Assembly: GCF_012911565.1 (NCBI RefSeq)
Contig: NZ_JAAMPU010000107.1
Span: forward strand, 467,800 to 531,799
Reading direction: 5' to 3'
Length of the DNA: 64,000 nucleotides
DNA from: Flavobacterium silvaticum
GTDB lineage: Bacteria > Bacteroidota > Bacteroidia > Flavobacteriales > Flavobacteriaceae
Position numbers and translations under genes: made by a program. This document shows, one piece after another, positions 62,290 to 64,000 of the stretch (within the stretch, counting starts at the first letter, position 1; each line of letters starts with the position of its first letter). The notes beneath the pieces are model-generated. The model searched no databases. It saw only the letters and a program-made list of their open reading frames with translations, and had not been told where the DNA came from.

Positions 62290-63336
62290 CTATTTTTTTA
62301 TGAACTTCATTGTTTCCTTAGATCCGTCGGTCAATTCTATTTCTAAAAAGTAAATCCCTGACCTGAATTGCTCGACATCCAAAATTTCAGATGATGATTC
62401 CCCTGTCAACTGACCTAAATTATTCACCGCTCTCAGTCGTTTAACTCCAGATGATGTGTTCACCCGAATTTGAGATGATGTCGGATTCGGATATATCGTA
62501 GCTTTTGTTAATTGCTGTTCCTCTGTTCCCAATACATAAGGCTCTCCAAAAACATTTATGGCAAACACAGCCAATGACTGATAATTCCCTGATCCGGTAT
62601 AGGAAAAACCAATACCTGTAATTTCTTTAGCCTGGTTCGCAGCAAGAATTACAATTTTCTTTTCAAAAAGTTTACACGCTCCGGACTGTGAAAATTCGTT
62701 CAATTGTGCCCATTGCGTAGAGCCTCTTCCAACCCGGCTCAAACCTCCAAGAGCTACATTAGTTGTTCCTCCAACCCAGTCATAAGCAATCTGGTTATTC
62801 TGCACCTGGCTTGTACCGTCGCCAAAGTAAATAGTTACGCCAACATTGTTTGCCTGAGTTTCAGTGGCAACCCAAAGAATATAAACTTCATTTGCTTTAA
62901 AGGTCGACTGAAAGTTAAGTGCACCAGTATTGCTTGTCAAAGGCCTTAACAACAGCACATTATTGGAATCGTATGGAGCGAGTTCGTATGTCAATCCACT
63001 GGTTACTGCACTGTTTACCAATCCGGAAACTGGCAAGCCTCCTCCATAAGCGGCTGCAGATGCCACTGATCCATATGGTGTATTTGGGACGAAATCTGCC
63101 GAAAAATATTCATTTGAAAAATCAATTGTCGTCGTAGTTTTTGTATTGGCCTCTCCTCCTGTTCCATCAGCTATCACGTCATGGTTAAAACCAGAAAGTG
63201 GTACCGAATAATAGGCATTAACCTGTGTTGAAAACGGCTGTTGTTGCTGTAAAAGATTCGCTGCATTTAACCCAAATCCCGTAAATAATTGCAGCGTTAT
63301 GGTGATTCCGCTAAAAATAAAGTAGTGTTTTCTCAT
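62290..63336 (-). CDS. Secreted T9SS type A cargo protein
   Basis: A 348-residue protein with signal peptide MRKHYFIFSGITITLQLFTGFGLNA. The body (about 30-265) is a beta-sandwich with no catalytic motif that I recognise. The last 75 residues (ATIYPNPTSSQIRV, GVKRLRAVNNLGQL, FRSGIYFLEIEL and KETMKFIKK) are the type A T9SS sorting domain, which is cleaved or attached at the surface. Function unknown. It ends at the bidirectional terminator and starts next to the gap before the rRNA operon end. Confidence 0.85.
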   Translation of the reverse strand: MRKHYFIFSGITITLQLFTGFGLNAANLLQQQQPFSTQVNAYYSVPLSGFNHDVIADGTGGEANTKTTTTIDFSNEYFSADFVPNTPYGSVASAAAYGGGLPVSGLVNSAVTSGLTYELAPYDSNNVLLLRPLTSNTGALNFQSTFKANEVYILWVATETQANNVGVTIYFGDGTSQVQNNQIAYDWVGGTTNVALGGLSRVGRGSTQWAQLNEFSQSGACKLFEKKIVILAANQAKEITGIGFSYTGSGNYQSLAVFAINVFGEPYVLGTEEQQLTKATIYPNPTSSQIRVNTSSGVKRLRAVNNLGQLTGESSSEILDVEQFRSGIYFLEIELTDGSKETMKFIKK

Positions 63337-63850
63337 ATTGTCTGTAGTTTATTGATTTTAGAATCATAAATATAACTAAAAACAAACGTGTTATATTCAG
63401 CAAAATACTTTTTATTTATGGCGTGCCGTCGGCCACGGCCTTCACACAAAAACCACCTGCTGCGCGGCCGCCATCGCGCTGCCCGCTGTATCCCTTGCCG
63501 TTCCACCGGGTTTTGCCGGTTTGGCGTGGCTTCCGGTGGTCGCCCCGCCAAACCGGCAAAACCAGGGCACCATGGCTGCGGGGATGCCGCTTACATCGCT
63601 CACGCGTACCTCATAAAGAACCTCCCTTTCTTTAAGTAAGCCGCCCGATGTGGCCATTCCGATTCCCAAGCACATTTTGGTAACACCCAGATCATCCCTT
63701 CCAACGGGGTGGGTTCTTTACGTTTCACCAAAATCAGCCAATCATGGGGGCTGTGTCTTATCCCGTCCGCAGGCGCCTCCGTAAACACGTCCAAAACAAC
63801 TCCTTCGTGCCTTCGTGTCGGCACCGGGCGCAAGCGAACCACCACAAAAC
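63337..63850. other. GC-rich gene-free region behind the rRNA operon
   Basis: The stretch has no gene I can support. 63,418-63,612 is much more GC-rich than the neighbourhood and holds copy 2 of the hairpin element. 63,612-63,850 has open frames on both strands, one of which overlaps the 5S gene, so they are doubtful; a minus-strand frame reads KRKEPTPLEGMIWVLPKCAWE, which I do not recognise. Confidence 0.5.
63477..63603 (+). repeat. Dispersed hairpin element, copy 2 (GC-rich)
   Basis: CTGCCCGCT (63479-63487), stem arm GGTTTTGCCGGTTTGGCG (63509-63526), loop TGGCTTCCGGTGGTCGCC (63527-63544, then C), arm CGCCAAACCGGCAAAACC (63546-63563), and CATCGCTCA (63594-63602). The 18-bp stem is perfect. 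The loop differs from copy 1 at three positions, but the stem sequence is unrelated, so pairing is kept. Confidence 0.75.
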
Positions 63851-63880
63851 AAAAAACCCCGTCCGAAGGACAGGGTTTCC
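63851..63880 (-). terminator. Terminator of the rRNA operon
   Basis: On the minus strand AAACCCTGTCC and GGACGGGGTTT pair over 11 bp (one T-G) with a 3-nt loop, followed by a T-run. It lies 5 bp beyond the 5S 3' end. Confidence 0.85.
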
Positions 63881-63885
63881 AAAAA

Positions 63886-63992
63886 AAGGCAGCGACATAC
63901 TCTCCCACAAATTGCAGTACCATCTGCGCAGGCGGGCTTAACTTCTCTGTTCGGGATGGGAAGAGGTGAGCCCCGCCGCAATAACCACCTTA
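63886..63992 (-). rRNA. rrf: 5S ribosomal RNA
   Basis: About 107 nt on the minus strand, starting TAAGGTGGTTATTGCGGCGG and containing the conserved CACCTCTTCCCATCCCGAAC, GAAGTTAAGCCCGC and GGTACTGC segments, ending GAGAGTATGTCGCTGCC. The two ends pair imperfectly, which is normal in Bacteroidetes. The gene ends the transcription unit, so 16S and 23S should lie beyond the right edge. Confidence 0.93.
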
Positions 63993-64000
63993 AGTCGTTA

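Noticed and set aside
63600..63923. Minus-strand frame of 107 codons ending before the type A gene
   Set aside because: It overlaps the 5S rRNA and its terminator, so it cannot be a real gene in that form; a shorter internal start gives no recognisable protein.

Overview
The window looks like chromosomal DNA of a member of the Flavobacteriaceae, most likely Flavobacterium or a close relative. Five things point there: type IX secretion (T9SS) genes and cargo (porQ, a PorP/SprF family protein, type A and type B sorting domains); Bacteroidetes promoters of the TTG-N~19-TAnnTTTG kind in front of several genes; very few Shine-Dalgarno sequences; a fused E1 alpha/beta 2-oxoacid dehydrogenase; and small flavobacterial families. 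No prophage, transposase, CRISPR array or tRNA gene was seen. Most of the window is core chromosome.

Layout. 0-7 kb: the end of a GH114-like gene, a DUF6495-type gene, the ribosomal operon rpsF-rpsR-rplI, a LytTR response regulator, priA and the RNase P RNA gene rnpB. 7-15 kb: a small conserved protein, DNA topoisomerase IB with an overlapping lipoprotein gene, dnaX (interrupted by a -1 frame change at a 10-A run) and a tightly overlapping polyphosphate operon (sixA, ppk1, ppx/gppA, TMEM175-type channel). 15-26 kb: a secretion/adhesion operon with a small secreted protein, a 2373-residue adhesin with 15 HYR-like repeats and a type B T9SS signal, a PorP/SprF protein and a TPR/PD40/OmpA protein. 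26-37 kb: DoxX protein, a frameshifted GAF-histidine kinase, a LOG-family protein, a peptidase-like beta-barrel protein that has lost its zinc site, fused E1 dehydrogenase, a lipoprotein joined in frame to a thioredoxin-reductase-like enzyme, and a CvfB-like S1 protein. 37-50 kb: a 38-residue microprotein, rpsA, a second type B T9SS protein, a nucleoside transporter, cmk, porQ and lon. 50-64 kb: a lipoprotein, a sigma/anti-sigma operon carrying two surface beta-solenoid proteins, an MFS transporter, an M48 protease, GH31 alpha-glucosidase, glgB, an alpha/beta hydrolase operon with two msrB genes (one exported, one cytosolic), a type A T9SS protein, and the 5S rRNA end of an rrn operon that continues beyond the right edge.

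The intergenic DNA is the least ordinary part. I see a dispersed hairpin element whose loop is conserved while its stem changes sequence on both sides together (near 40.2 kb and 63.5 kb, with a decayed copy near 6.4 kb), a separate 86-bp repeat pair that is collinear without gaps (1.5 kb and 32.2 kb), a 40-bp perfect palindrome, a 9-bp minisatellite directly behind rnpB, and arrays of TTAAC-type heptamers. None is explained by a gene. The two frame disruptions (dnaX and the GAF kinase) may be real biology or sequencing errors; the dnaX one sits exactly on an A-AAA-AAG slippery heptamer.
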